From: Cyclobacteriaceae bacterium
GTDB taxonomy: Bacteria; Bacteroidota; Bacteroidia; Cytophagales; Cyclobacteriaceae
Direction of reading: 5' to 3'
NCBI GenBank assembly: GCA_009885605.1
Contig: VFKK01000108.1
Span: 1 to 5,062 of the forward strand
DNA length: 5,062 bases
Both the position numbers and the translations under genes were made by a program. The number at the start of each line of letters is the position of its first letter. Positions within the stretch are counted from its first letter, which is position 1. Shown piece after piece: positions 1 to 4,808 of this stretch. The notes under the pieces are model-generated. The model was not told the origin of the DNA, ran no database searches, and saw nothing but the letters and a program-made list of their open reading frames with translations.

Positions 1-131
1 CTGGCGAGTGGCTGGAAAACAACGAAACAAAACCACAATTCCAAGTGAAAAATATGCCAGGACAAATTGATAAAGGAATTGATAAGCAACTTGAAAAAGC
101 AGTGGAAGAACTTTTGAAAGATGTGAAGTAA
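1..131 (+). CDS. C-terminal end of a probable S41 / tricorn-type peptidase (partial)
   Basis: The open frame enters from the left edge (first whole codon at position 3) and stops with TAA at 129-131, giving the last 42 residues of a protein. The tail reads GEWLENNET, then PQFQVKNMPG, then IDKQLEKAVEELLKDVK. This matches what I know of the C-terminus of tricorn-like S41 serine peptidases, where a 'W..EN.g..PD.eV.n.P' stretch is followed by 'kG.D.QLekAve.Ll'. Those are large periplasmic or cytoplasmic proteases with beta-propeller, PDZ and S41 domains, which act on peptides. None of the catalytic residues lie in the window, so the assignment rests on the tail alone and could be another PDZ/S41 protease. 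A terminator follows 23 bp after the stop. Confidence 0.55.
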   Translation, partial: GEWLENNETKPQFQVKNMPGQIDKGIDKQLEKAVEELLKDVK

Positions 132-153
132 GCGAATTGGCATTAGGGGCAAT

Positions 154-187
154 AAAAAAAACCTGGCTTTATCGGCCAGGTTTTTTT
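154..187. terminator. Bidirectional rho-independent terminator between convergent genes
   Basis: The stem CCTGGC (162-167) pairs with GCCAGG (175-180) around a 7-nt loop. It is flanked by eight A (154-161) and seven T (181-187), which lengthen the stem and give a U-tract on either strand. It sits 23 bp after the plus-strand peptidase stop and 16 bp after the minus-strand repressor stop, so it most likely ends both transcripts. Confidence 0.88.
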
Positions 188-203
188 GTGTGATTACCAA
201 AAA

Positions 204-533
204 TTACTGGTAAGTCTTTGTGTTCAGGGTTTCATCGTTCTTGAAGAATGAAGAAAGTTTACCGAATGAACTTTCGAAATAGCCTTCAAGCATTCTCTTA
301 ATGATAAATGTTCTGTATTCGTCTTTTGAGACGATCGGAAAATACTCATGACTTTTGCCATATGACTTGTGGCTAACAAAACCTTTTCTTTCAAGGATTC
401 TTACAATTGTTGATACTGTGTTGTAAGCGGGTTTTGGTTCAGTCATTGGCAATAAGATATCTTTCACGAATCCTCGCTCGATATCCCAAAGGATTTGCAT
501 GATCTCCTCTTCTGCTCTGGTTAATGGTTTCAT
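204..533 (-). CDS. BlaI/MecI/CopY-family transcriptional repressor
   Basis: This is a 109-residue winged-helix repressor of the BlaI/MecI (Penicillinase_R) family. The N-terminal wing-helix covers roughly residues 4-70: LTRAEEEIMQILWD (4-17) starts helix 1, and PAYNTVSTIVRILERKGFV (35-53) is the recognition-helix block, followed by the YGKSHEY wing (58-64). Members bind palindromic operators as dimers and are inactivated by proteolytic cleavage by a BlaR1/MecR1-type membrane peptidase. The C-terminal dimerisation part is short: only 12 residues follow the SSFF stretch (94-97), where relatives usually have about 18-25. I saw no continuation in other frames, so this looks like a natural end. 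No M56 peptidase partner is adjacent: a terminator lies just downstream, and upstream is an unrelated desaturase with its own terminator. The ATG at 533-531 fits both the family start and a candidate promoter at 562-593. The targets are unknown. Confidence 0.92.
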   Translation of the reverse strand: MKPLTRAEEEIMQILWDIERGFVKDILLPMTEPKPAYNTVSTIVRILERKGFVSHKSYGKSHEYFPIVSKDEYRTFIIKRMLEGYFESSFGKLSSFFKNDETLNTKTYQ

Positions 534-560
534 AAATAAGGTGTTAAGTTTTAAATCGAT

Positions 561-593
561 ATTAAATTATTCATTTAGTTTCTTTTTTGCAAA
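561..593 (-). promoter_or_regulatory. Candidate promoter and operator of the BlaI-like repressor
   Basis: On the minus strand a TTTG (complement of 590-593) is followed by 20 nt and then TAATTTAA (complement of 562-569), a partial match to the Bacteroidota -33/-7 pair TTTG ... TAnnTTTG. The expected transcript start is about 20 nt before the ATG. Overlapping the -7 box is an imperfect inverted repeat, ATTAAAT (561-567), 5-nt spacer, ATTTAGT (573-579), with 6 of 7 positions symmetric. That is where an autoregulatory operator would sit. The region is very AT-rich, so chance matches are likely. Confidence 0.35.
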
Positions 594-659
594 AAAAACT
601 CCAAGAATAATATTAATATTTAGTTTAAAAATAATTAAGATGCTGATTGATAATAGATT

Positions 660-685
660 AAAAAAAGCCTTCGGGGGAAGGCTTT
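660..685 (-). terminator. Rho-independent terminator of the desaturase gene
   Basis: A 9-bp stem AAAGCCTTC (664-672) pairs with GAAGGCTTT (677-685) around a four-base loop. Read on the minus strand, it ends in seven T (complement of 660-666). It lies 14 nt beyond the stop codon of the minus-strand desaturase and so separates that gene from the repressor downstream. Confidence 0.85.
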
Positions 686-699
686 GTGTTTTGTACTAT

Positions 700-1449
700 T
701 TATGTTGTTCTCATTTTGATTATTCCGGTAGCATGCAGGAGTTTGACTATCGGATAAGTAGGATCAAACTCATACCATTTTACTGCAAAATTGGGTCTGT
801 TTGGGAGTTTGTGGTGGTTGTTTTGAAACAGCTCACCAAGCATCAAGACATCCAAAAGAAGACTGTTTTTTGAGTGATCATTGTTGTCAAAATTTGAATA
901 TCCATACTTGTGTCCGCTCCAATTGACAATCGCCCCATGGACAGGGCCCATCATAAAGTGGATTGGCAGTAAGAAATACATCCACCAATGCGTACCTGCC
1001 AATTCAAAAACAGAAATACTCAAGACATAAATCAGGATATACACGATACCCCAACTCACTCTTACTAACATGGTGTCTGCAAATCTGTCGAACTTGTTCC
1101 AATCTGGAATGTCTTTTGAAAACCTGTCTTCCGGCTTTAGCTTAAAGGAGAAATAATCATTGTATATATTTTTTGTCTTCCACATCATGGTAAAAAGATT
1201 TTCTGTATGATGAGGACTATGAGGGTCCAGTGGAGTATCGCTGTAGGCGTGGTGCATCCTGTGGAGAATCGCATACGCTCTGGGCGATAAATACGAGCTC
1301 CCTTGCCATAACCAGGTAAAAACATAGAAGAAACGCTCCCAAAACTTTGTCATGGAGAACATTTGGTGGGCTGAATACCTATGAAGAAAGAAACTCTGGC
1401 AGAACAGGGAGAAATACCAGTGCAATAGAAACAGGGCAATAATAATCAC
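700..1449 (-). CDS. Acyl-CoA/acyl-lipid fatty acid desaturase (membrane di-iron)
   Basis: This 249-residue integral membrane desaturase of the fatty acid desaturase type 1 superfamily (delta-9/OLE1-like acyl-CoA desaturases) would insert a cis double bond into acyl chains using a di-iron centre, O2 and an electron donor, so adjusting membrane fluidity. The histidine boxes are all present: HRYSAH (23-28), HRMHH (63-67) followed by AYSDTPLDPHSP (68-79), the extra histidine in NWSGHKYG (H180), and QNNHH (209-213). Hydrophobic segments lie at about 2-22, 38-55, 131-150 and 155-176, matching the four-helix fold. The start is GTG at 1449: there is no in-frame ATG between it and the upstream stop at 1495-1497. 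A TATATTTG box ends 27 bp upstream (complement of 1476-1483), and related short bacterial desaturases begin at this point. The regiospecificity and whether the substrate is bound to CoA, ACP or lipid cannot be read from the sequence. Confidence 0.93.
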   Translation of the reverse strand: MIIIALFLLHWYFSLFCQSFFLHRYSAHQMFSMTKFWERFFYVFTWLWQGSSYLSPRAYAILHRMHHAYSDTPLDPHSPHHTENLFTMMWKTKNIYNDYFSFKLKPEDRFSKDIPDWNKFDRFADTMLVRVSWGIVYILIYVLSISVFELAGTHWWMYFLLPIHFMMGPVHGAIVNWSGHKYGYSNFDNNDHSKNSLLLDVLMLGELFQNNHHKLPNRPNFAVKWYEFDPTYPIVKLLHATGIIKMRTT

Positions 1450-1475
1450 TTGATAGTTGATTAAAGATGATGATA

Positions 1476-1483
1476 CAAATATA
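1476..1483 (-). promoter_or_regulatory. -7 promoter element of the desaturase gene
   Basis: The minus strand reads TATATTTG, an exact match to the Bacteroidota -7 consensus TAnnTTTG, ending 27 bp before the GTG start. The nearest upstream TTTTG lies only 12 nt away, and no well-spaced -33 TTG was found, so the promoter call rests on the -7 box and its position. Confidence 0.5.
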
Positions 1484-1588
1484 AGGTTTACTCTTCAAAA
1501 ACGCCTGATTTCACAAACGAAGAATTGAATTTAGAAAATGATTTTTATCAGATTATAATTGAAAATTGATTTATTTTAACTGCAACAC

Positions 1589-1593
1589 AAGGA
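1589..1593 (+). promoter_or_regulatory. Shine-Dalgarno site of the PF04020 membrane protein
   Basis: AAGGA lies 7 nt before the ATG at 1601. Shine-Dalgarno sites are uncommon in Bacteroidota, and most genes in this window lack one, so this helps to fix the start. Confidence 0.5.
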
Positions 1594-1600
1594 TTAAACC

Positions 1601-1939
1601 ATGAATAAGGCGCAAAGTTTTTTAATCAAAATTTTCTTGGGAGGGATTTCAGTTTTAATAGCTGAGTTTTTATTACCGGGAGTTCACATTGAAGATTTCA
1701 TGACAGGATTTCTTTTGGCGGCAGTAATTATTTTGATCAATGTTACCCTTAAGCCTATTTTAATCCTGCTTACCCGTCCAATCACTCTGATTACTTTCGG
1801 ACTGTTTTTGTTGGTTATTAATGCACTTATGATCCTTTTGGCAGACCGGTTTATTGAGGGATTTAGCGTAGATGGATTCTGGTGGGCTATTTTGTTTGCC
1901 ATAGTAATCAGTATTATCAATCCCCTCTTTGGCAATTGA
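1601..1939 (+). CDS. PF04020-family four-helix membrane protein ('phage holin family')
   Basis: This 112-residue, almost wholly hydrophobic protein has four predicted membrane helices at about 7-25, 31-52, 60-82 and 90-109. The family signature is clear: 'NVTLKPILILLTRPITLITFG' in residues 47-67, with the paired Pro residues between helices 2 and 3, then LLVINALMILLADRF (70-84) and 'GFWWAILFAIVISIIN' near the end. These match the family named mycobacterial 4 TMS phage holin (PF04020). Despite the name, the family is widespread in bacterial chromosomes away from any prophage. Its role is not established, and no lysis gene is nearby. The ATG at 1601 is supported by AAGGA 7 nt upstream. The gene converges on the AlbA_2 gene with only 6 bp between the stops. 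Confidence 0.85.
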   Translation: MNKAQSFLIKIFLGGISVLIAEFLLPGVHIEDFMTGFLLAAVIILINVTLKPILILLTRPITLITFGLFLLVINALMILLADRFIEGFSVDGFWWAILFAIVISIINPLFGN

Positions 1940-1955
1940 ATGGATTTAGGGGATT
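1919..1955. repeat. Inverted repeat spanning both stop codons of convergent genes
   Basis: AATCCCCT (1919-1926) and AGGGGATT (1948-1955) form a perfect 8-bp inverted repeat with a 21-nt loop. It covers the last codons and stop of the plus-strand membrane protein and the stop of the minus-strand AlbA_2 gene. There is no T-tract on either side, so it is not a standard intrinsic terminator, but no other terminator candidate exists in this junction. Confidence 0.45.
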
Positions 1956-2380
1956 AAACGGTTCTGGTCTTTAACTCTGATGTAATGTTTCCTGTTTCCC
2001 ATCTTATCAGAGGTGTAGATAATGGGGCCTGCAGACCTTTTTATTTCAACAATTAACAGAAATTTCTCACCCATATTTTTCTTTTCCGCTTCGTGATCCG
2101 GTATTTGATAGAGTTCACATGACAGAGATACTCTCGGAAAGCAAAAAATCTCATTTGCAGATTCCACCATGAATTTTTCTTCTTCAGGATCAATTCCGAT
2201 TATTTTTTTTTGATCAGAAAGTCCTATTAAAACTATGCCCCCATCAGAATTAGCCATGGCTGCTAAAGTGCGTGCAATTTTTTCCTTCGATGTTACTTTC
2301 TGCTTGAAATCCAGCGTGTTACTTTCTTCCGAGTTGATCAAAAATTTTATAAATTCTTCATCAAACTTTCTTAAATACAT
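1946..2380 (-). CDS. Stand-alone AlbA_2 / Schlafen-type (AAA_4) domain protein
   Basis: This 144-residue protein is essentially one AlbA_2 (formerly AAA_4, PF04326) domain, often annotated as 'ATP-binding protein' or putative transcriptional regulator. Visible family marks are ESNTLDFK (19-26), ARTLAAMANSDGGIVLIGL (36-54), the following SDQKKIIGI (55-63) and YIRVKDQNRL (133-142), where the family has 'yyvRv.d.s'. The domain is related to the Schlafen core. In bacteria it is often fused to helix-turn-helix or winged-helix modules, but here no DNA-binding module follows. The protein stops two residues after the RVKDQNRL strand, where relatives usually carry a further C-terminal helix, and I found no continuation in other frames beyond the stop. 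The ATG at 2380-2378 has AAGGA 5 nt upstream on its strand. Its biochemical function is unknown, and nuclease activity should not be assumed. Confidence 0.8.
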   Translation of the reverse strand: MYLRKFDEEFIKFLINSEESNTLDFKQKVTSKEKIARTLAAMANSDGGIVLIGLSDQKKIIGIDPEEEKFMVESANEIFCFPRVSLSCELYQIPDHEAEKKNMGEKFLLIVEIKRSAGPIIYTSDKMGNRKHYIRVKDQNRLIP

Positions 2381-2385
2381 TTTAT

Positions 2386-2390
2386 TCCTT
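2386..2390 (-). promoter_or_regulatory. Shine-Dalgarno site of the AlbA_2 gene
   Basis: On the minus strand AAGGA sits 5 nt before the ATG at 2380, an acceptable spacing. With the membrane-protein gene, this is one of only two genes in the window with a clear Shine-Dalgarno sequence. Confidence 0.45.
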
Positions 2391-2418
2391 GAGAATTTGG
2401 TTATATATTAATAATTCA

Positions 2419-2450
2419 TTTTGTATCATTGAGCATCATTTCTATTTCTT
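2419..2450 (+). promoter_or_regulatory. Candidate promoter of the acidic-protein gene
   Basis: TTTTG (2419-2423) is followed by 19 nt and TATTTCTT (2443-2450), which matches the Bacteroidota TTTG / TAnnTTTG layout at 6 of 8 positions in the -7 box, with normal spacing. It ends 25 bp before the ATG at 2476. The 95-bp divergent region is AT-rich and the match is imperfect. Confidence 0.35.
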
Positions 2451-2475
2451 TCATAATAACTAAAACTTTTAAGTC

Positions 2476-3045
2476 ATGTCAATCCCCAATCCAGGTTTTG
2501 ATCCCAAAAATATCGATGAGCTAAAGAGGGAGCTGAAGAAACAGGGAAAACCATTTAAGATAATCCCTGATGAGGAAAATTCGGATGAATTTGTCAATTT
2601 TTATTTTGTTGGGATGTTTGAAGGAAGAGAGGTCATTTACGATGCCGCTCTTTATACGTTGAGACTTCACCATTCAAGTGAAGTTTATGAGTTGGCTGAG
2701 CATGAGGCAGCCAAGAAATTCCCAAACTTCAAAGGAATAACTTACGAGGAGGATGAAGAAGGGAATATGAAGCCATTGACGAGTGAAGAAGAAGAGATCG
2801 GCTGGTTCATTACGGAGATTATTATGGATATCGAAGAAGATGAATCAGTGAAAGTTCAGGAGTTTGTTGACCTTGATACCAATCACGACTATGGAATTGG
2901 ATTAGATGCCGCCTTGAATATTGATTCGATTGATGAGAAAGTGGTTGCGAAGTTTATCAAGGAATTCAATGACGATACTTTGGTTCTTGATGATACGATG
3001 TATGCCTTTCAATCAGAAGAGGAAGACGTGGAAGAGGACGATTAA
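2476..3045 (+). CDS. Uncharacterised highly acidic protein
   Basis: This 189-residue soluble protein is one I cannot assign to a named family, though its style suggests a gene conserved among Cytophagales or wider Bacteroidota. About 52 residues are Asp or Glu (27 %) against about 17 Lys or Arg, so it is strongly negative. It has no signal peptide or membrane segment, so it is probably cytoplasmic. The N-terminal part (11-22) is a charged helix. Residues 39-85 look like a folded core (FVNFYFVGMFEGREVIYDA, then LHHSSEVYELAEHEAAKKFP). Acidic stretches follow at 91-95 and 104-107, then a second hydrophobic/acidic region (108-176) and an acidic tail (181-189). The His pairs at 65-66 and H76 lie among acidic residues and could bind metal, but this is only a suggestion. 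The ATG at 2476 has no Shine-Dalgarno site but lies close behind a candidate promoter. A strong terminator follows. Confidence 0.8.
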   Translation: MSIPNPGFDPKNIDELKRELKKQGKPFKIIPDEENSDEFVNFYFVGMFEGREVIYDAALYTLRLHHSSEVYELAEHEAAKKFPNFKGITYEEDEEGNMKPLTSEEEEIGWFITEIIMDIEEDESVKVQEFVDLDTNHDYGIGLDAALNIDSIDEKVVAKFIKEFNDDTLVLDDTMYAFQSEEEDVEEDD

Positions 3046-3072
3046 TGCAGAGATTTTCTAACAATACGATTC

Positions 3073-3102
3073 AACGCTTGTTAAAAAGACAAGCGTTTTT
3101 TT
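3073..3102 (+). terminator. Rho-independent terminator directly before the deacetylase start codon
   Basis: A perfect 9-bp stem AACGCTTGT (3073-3081) pairs with ACAAGCGTT (3089-3097) around a 7-nt loop and runs into seven T (3096-3102). It lies 27 bp after the acidic-protein stop and should end that transcript. The next base, 3103, is the A of the ATG of the following gene, so the hairpin also occupies that gene's leader. Confidence 0.88.
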
Positions 3103-4005
3103 ATGCTCAAAATTGCCTTTTCATCCTTTTATTCTCATCCATTACCAGCAGGTCATAGATTTCCAATGGAGAAATATGAGCTATTGCCGGAGCAGCTTCT
3201 TTACGAAGGAACTGTGAAAGAAGAGAATTTTTTCGCTCCGGGAATGATCGATGAGCGATGGATTCTGAATACCCATACCAAGGAATATCTGGAAAAACTT
3301 AAAACTCTTCAGTTGAGCAAATCAGAGATTCGGGCTATCGGTTTTCCACTCAGTGAGGTTCTGGTCAAGAGAGAAATCAATATTTTGAGCGGATCGGTTG
3401 AAGCTGCCTTATTTGCGAAGGAATATGGCATTGCGATGAATATTGCCGGAGGTACACATCATGCGTTTACCGATCGGGGGGAAGGGTTTTGCCTGCTTAA
3501 CGACATCGCGATTACAGCCAATTATTTAACTGAGAATCAATTGGCTCAAAAGGTATTGGTTATCGATCTTGATGTTCATCAGGGAAATGGGACTGCGGCT
3601 ATTTTAGGAAAGCGTCAAAATGTATTCACTTTTAGCATGCATGGGGAAAAGAACTATCCCCATCGCAAGGAGCAATCTCACCTGGATTATGGGCTCCCTG
3701 ATAAAACAGGCGATCAGGAATACCTTTCAAAGTTAAATTTCTGCCTGGATCAAATCCTTGTTCAATTTGTTCCGGATTTCATCTTGTATCAATGTGGAGT
3801 GGATGTACTTGAATCGGATCAACTTGGAAGACTAAGTATGTCTCTTGATGGCATTAAACAAAGAGATAAAACGGTTCTCAATCTTGCTAAAAGTCTCAAA
3901 GTTCCGATCATGTGTTGCATGGGAGGAGGGTATTCAAAGCGGGTGAGTCAGATAGTCGATGCACACGCTCAGATATTTAGATTGGCACAGGAAATCTATT
4001 TTTGA
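3103..4005 (+). CDS. Histone deacetylase / AcuC / acetylpolyamine-hydrolase family zinc hydrolase
   Basis: This 300-residue arginase/deacetylase-fold enzyme (Hist_deacetyl, PF00850) would remove acetyl groups by zinc-assisted hydrolysis. By eye-alignment to human HDAC8, the catalytic pair is GGTHHAF (H119, H120), and GFCLLND follows (128-134). The zinc ligands are D157 and H159 in VIDLDVHQGNG and D239 in ESDQLGRLSMS, and the transition-state tyrosine is Y277 in MGGGYS. All key residues are present, so it should be active. The substrate is open: bacteria lack histones, and candidates are acetylated proteins, acetylpolyamines or small acetylated metabolites. The position matching the HDAC10 polyamine 'gatekeeper' Glu appears to be M246, which argues mildly against HDAC10-like polyamine preference. 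The first ATG (3103) fits the family N-terminus MLKIAFS...HPLPAGHRFP. There is no Shine-Dalgarno site, and a terminator hairpin touches the start codon. No clear terminator follows. Confidence 0.93.
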   Translation: MLKIAFSSFYSHPLPAGHRFPMEKYELLPEQLLYEGTVKEENFFAPGMIDERWILNTHTKEYLEKLKTLQLSKSEIRAIGFPLSEVLVKREINILSGSVEAALFAKEYGIAMNIAGGTHHAFTDRGEGFCLLNDIAITANYLTENQLAQKVLVIDLDVHQGNGTAAILGKRQNVFTFSMHGEKNYPHRKEQSHLDYGLPDKTGDQEYLSKLNFCLDQILVQFVPDFILYQCGVDVLESDQLGRLSMSLDGIKQRDKTVLNLAKSLKVPIMCCMGGGYSKRVSQIVDAHAQIFRLAQEIYF

Positions 4006-4046
4006 AAACTTTAACTCAATTTAACCAGGCCTAATTCGAGGCTGCC

Positions 4047-4075
4047 TTGCAGATTCAATACTTTCTTTATATTTG
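4047..4075 (+). promoter_or_regulatory. Bacteroidota-type promoter of the OmpH-like gene
   Basis: TTG (4047-4049) at -33, 18 nt, then TATATTTG (4068-4075) at -7 fit the Bacteroidota consensus TTG-N17-23-TAnnTTTG. The box is followed by CGCCC, a common context in this phylum. The transcript should start near 4081, about 20 nt before the GTG at 4104. This rules out a start at the TTG 4047 that the open frame would otherwise allow. Confidence 0.75.
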
Positions 4076-4103
4076 CGCCCTTGTCAACTATAATATCATA
4101 AAA

Positions 4104-4709
4104 GTGAAAAAAGGACTTAAACTAATCGGTGTACTTGGCCTGGCTACGGTACTTTTCTATGGCTGTGATAAAAAAACCGCTGCCACTTCAGAAGGTGAAA
4201 CTTCCACTGAGCTTGCTCAGGACGGTGAACTCAAAGTTGCATTTGTATACACAGACAGTGTGATCAACAAGTTTGATTATTTCAAAAAGAAGTCAGCAGA
4301 AATTACCGAGAAAGGCAAGAAGTTCGAAGGTGACCTTCAAAGCAGAGCAAAAGGTTTTGAACAGGAAGTAGCTAATTTCCAACAGACCGCTTCTACCATG
4401 ACAATGAATCAGGCTAGAGCAAAGGAAGAGGAATTGGTGAAAAAGGAGCAAAACCTGGTTACTTATCGGGACAACCTGATGAGAGAGCTTTCAACAGATG
4501 AGTCAGGTCTCTATAGCGATGTTTACGATCAGGTTCAGAAGTATATGAAAGACTATGCAACAACAAACAAATTGGATGTAATTCTTAGCTACACTCGTGG
4601 AGGTGCAGTTTGGTATGCAACGGACGCGATTGATGTGACAGCTTCGGTAATTGAAGGATTGAACAAGCAATACAATGCAGCTCCTGCAGATACAGCAACT
4701 AAAAAGTAA
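4104..4709 (+). CDS. OmpH/Skp-family protein, putative lipoprotein
   Basis: This 201-residue envelope protein belongs to the OmpH/Skp family, periplasmic chaperones that hold unfolded outer-membrane proteins in coiled-coil arms. From the GTG start (residue 1) it reads MKKGLKLIGVLGLATVLFYGC, a basic n-region and hydrophobic core ending in Cys21, which suggests a lipoprotein. The lipobox LFYGC is weak, with Phe and Tyr at -3 and -2. A polar, low-complexity linker (about 22-41) leads to the family strand KVAFVYTDSV (44-53). A long, charged helical region rich in Lys, Glu and Gln follows (about 58-135, the coiled-coil arms), then the closing domain with KLDVILSYTRGGAVWYA (156-172) and a polar tail. 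The open frame extends upstream to a TTG at 4047, but the promoter lies over that extension. Skp proteins are usually soluble, so lipid anchoring here would be a Bacteroidota-style variant. A terminator follows 25 bp after the stop. Confidence 0.85.
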   Translation: MKKGLKLIGVLGLATVLFYGCDKKTAATSEGETSTELAQDGELKVAFVYTDSVINKFDYFKKKSAEITEKGKKFEGDLQSRAKGFEQEVANFQQTASTMTMNQARAKEEELVKKEQNLVTYRDNLMRELSTDESGLYSDVYDQVQKYMKDYATTNKLDVILSYTRGGAVWYATDAIDVTASVIEGLNKQYNAAPADTATKK

Positions 4710-4734
4710 TCTCTTTCTTACGTTTAAAGCTTTG

Positions 4735-4761
4735 AAACCCGGACAGATTCCGGGTTTTTTT
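4735..4761 (+). terminator. Rho-independent terminator of the OmpH-like gene
   Basis: A 9-bp stem AAACCCGGA (4735-4743) pairs with TCCGGGTTT (4749-4757) around a 5-nt loop, with seven T at 4755-4761. It is 25 bp downstream of the OmpH-like stop codon. Confidence 0.88.
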
Positions 4762-4785
4762 GTGGTAAAAAATTGGGTAATTTTG
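4755..4785 (+). promoter_or_regulatory. Promoter of the deoxyhypusine-synthase-like gene
   Basis: TAATTTTG (4778-4785) matches the -7 consensus TAnnTTTG exactly and is followed by CACCCC, much like the context of the OmpH promoter. It ends 23 bp before the ATG at 4809. The best -33 candidate is the TTTG ending at 4762, inside the T-tract of the preceding terminator, but the 15-nt gap is shorter than usual, so the -33 assignment is unsure. Confidence 0.6.
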
Positions 4786-4808
4786 CACCCCTAGAAAATA
4801 ACTAACCA

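Noticed and set aside
534..699. Small gene or RNA in the 166-bp gap between the repressor and the desaturase
   Set aside because: The gap is fully accounted for by a candidate promoter/operator and the desaturase terminator. No start with a plausible coding frame or stable extra RNA fold was seen.
499..873. Plus-strand open frame of 124 codons
   Set aside because: It crosses the repressor's start region, an AT-rich intergenic stretch, the desaturase terminator hairpin and the desaturase's 3' end. The protein shows no domain, and the minus-strand genes explain this DNA.
963..1145. Plus-strand open frame of 60 codons
   Set aside because: It lies wholly inside the well-supported minus-strand desaturase and shows no family features.
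1684..1935. Minus-strand open frame of 83 codons
   Set aside because: It is antisense to the PF04020 membrane protein. Its Lys/Arg/Ile-rich composition is what the complement of hydrophobic codons gives.
1601..1939. Prophage or lysis module suggested by the 'phage holin' family name
   Set aside because: No endolysin, structural, integrase or attachment-site sequences are nearby. PF04020 proteins are common chromosomal membrane proteins.
4027..4047. Possible terminator hairpin after the deacetylase gene (AGGC...GCCT)
   Set aside because: The stem is only about 4 bp in either pairing, there is no T-tract, and it merges into the -33 region of the next promoter.
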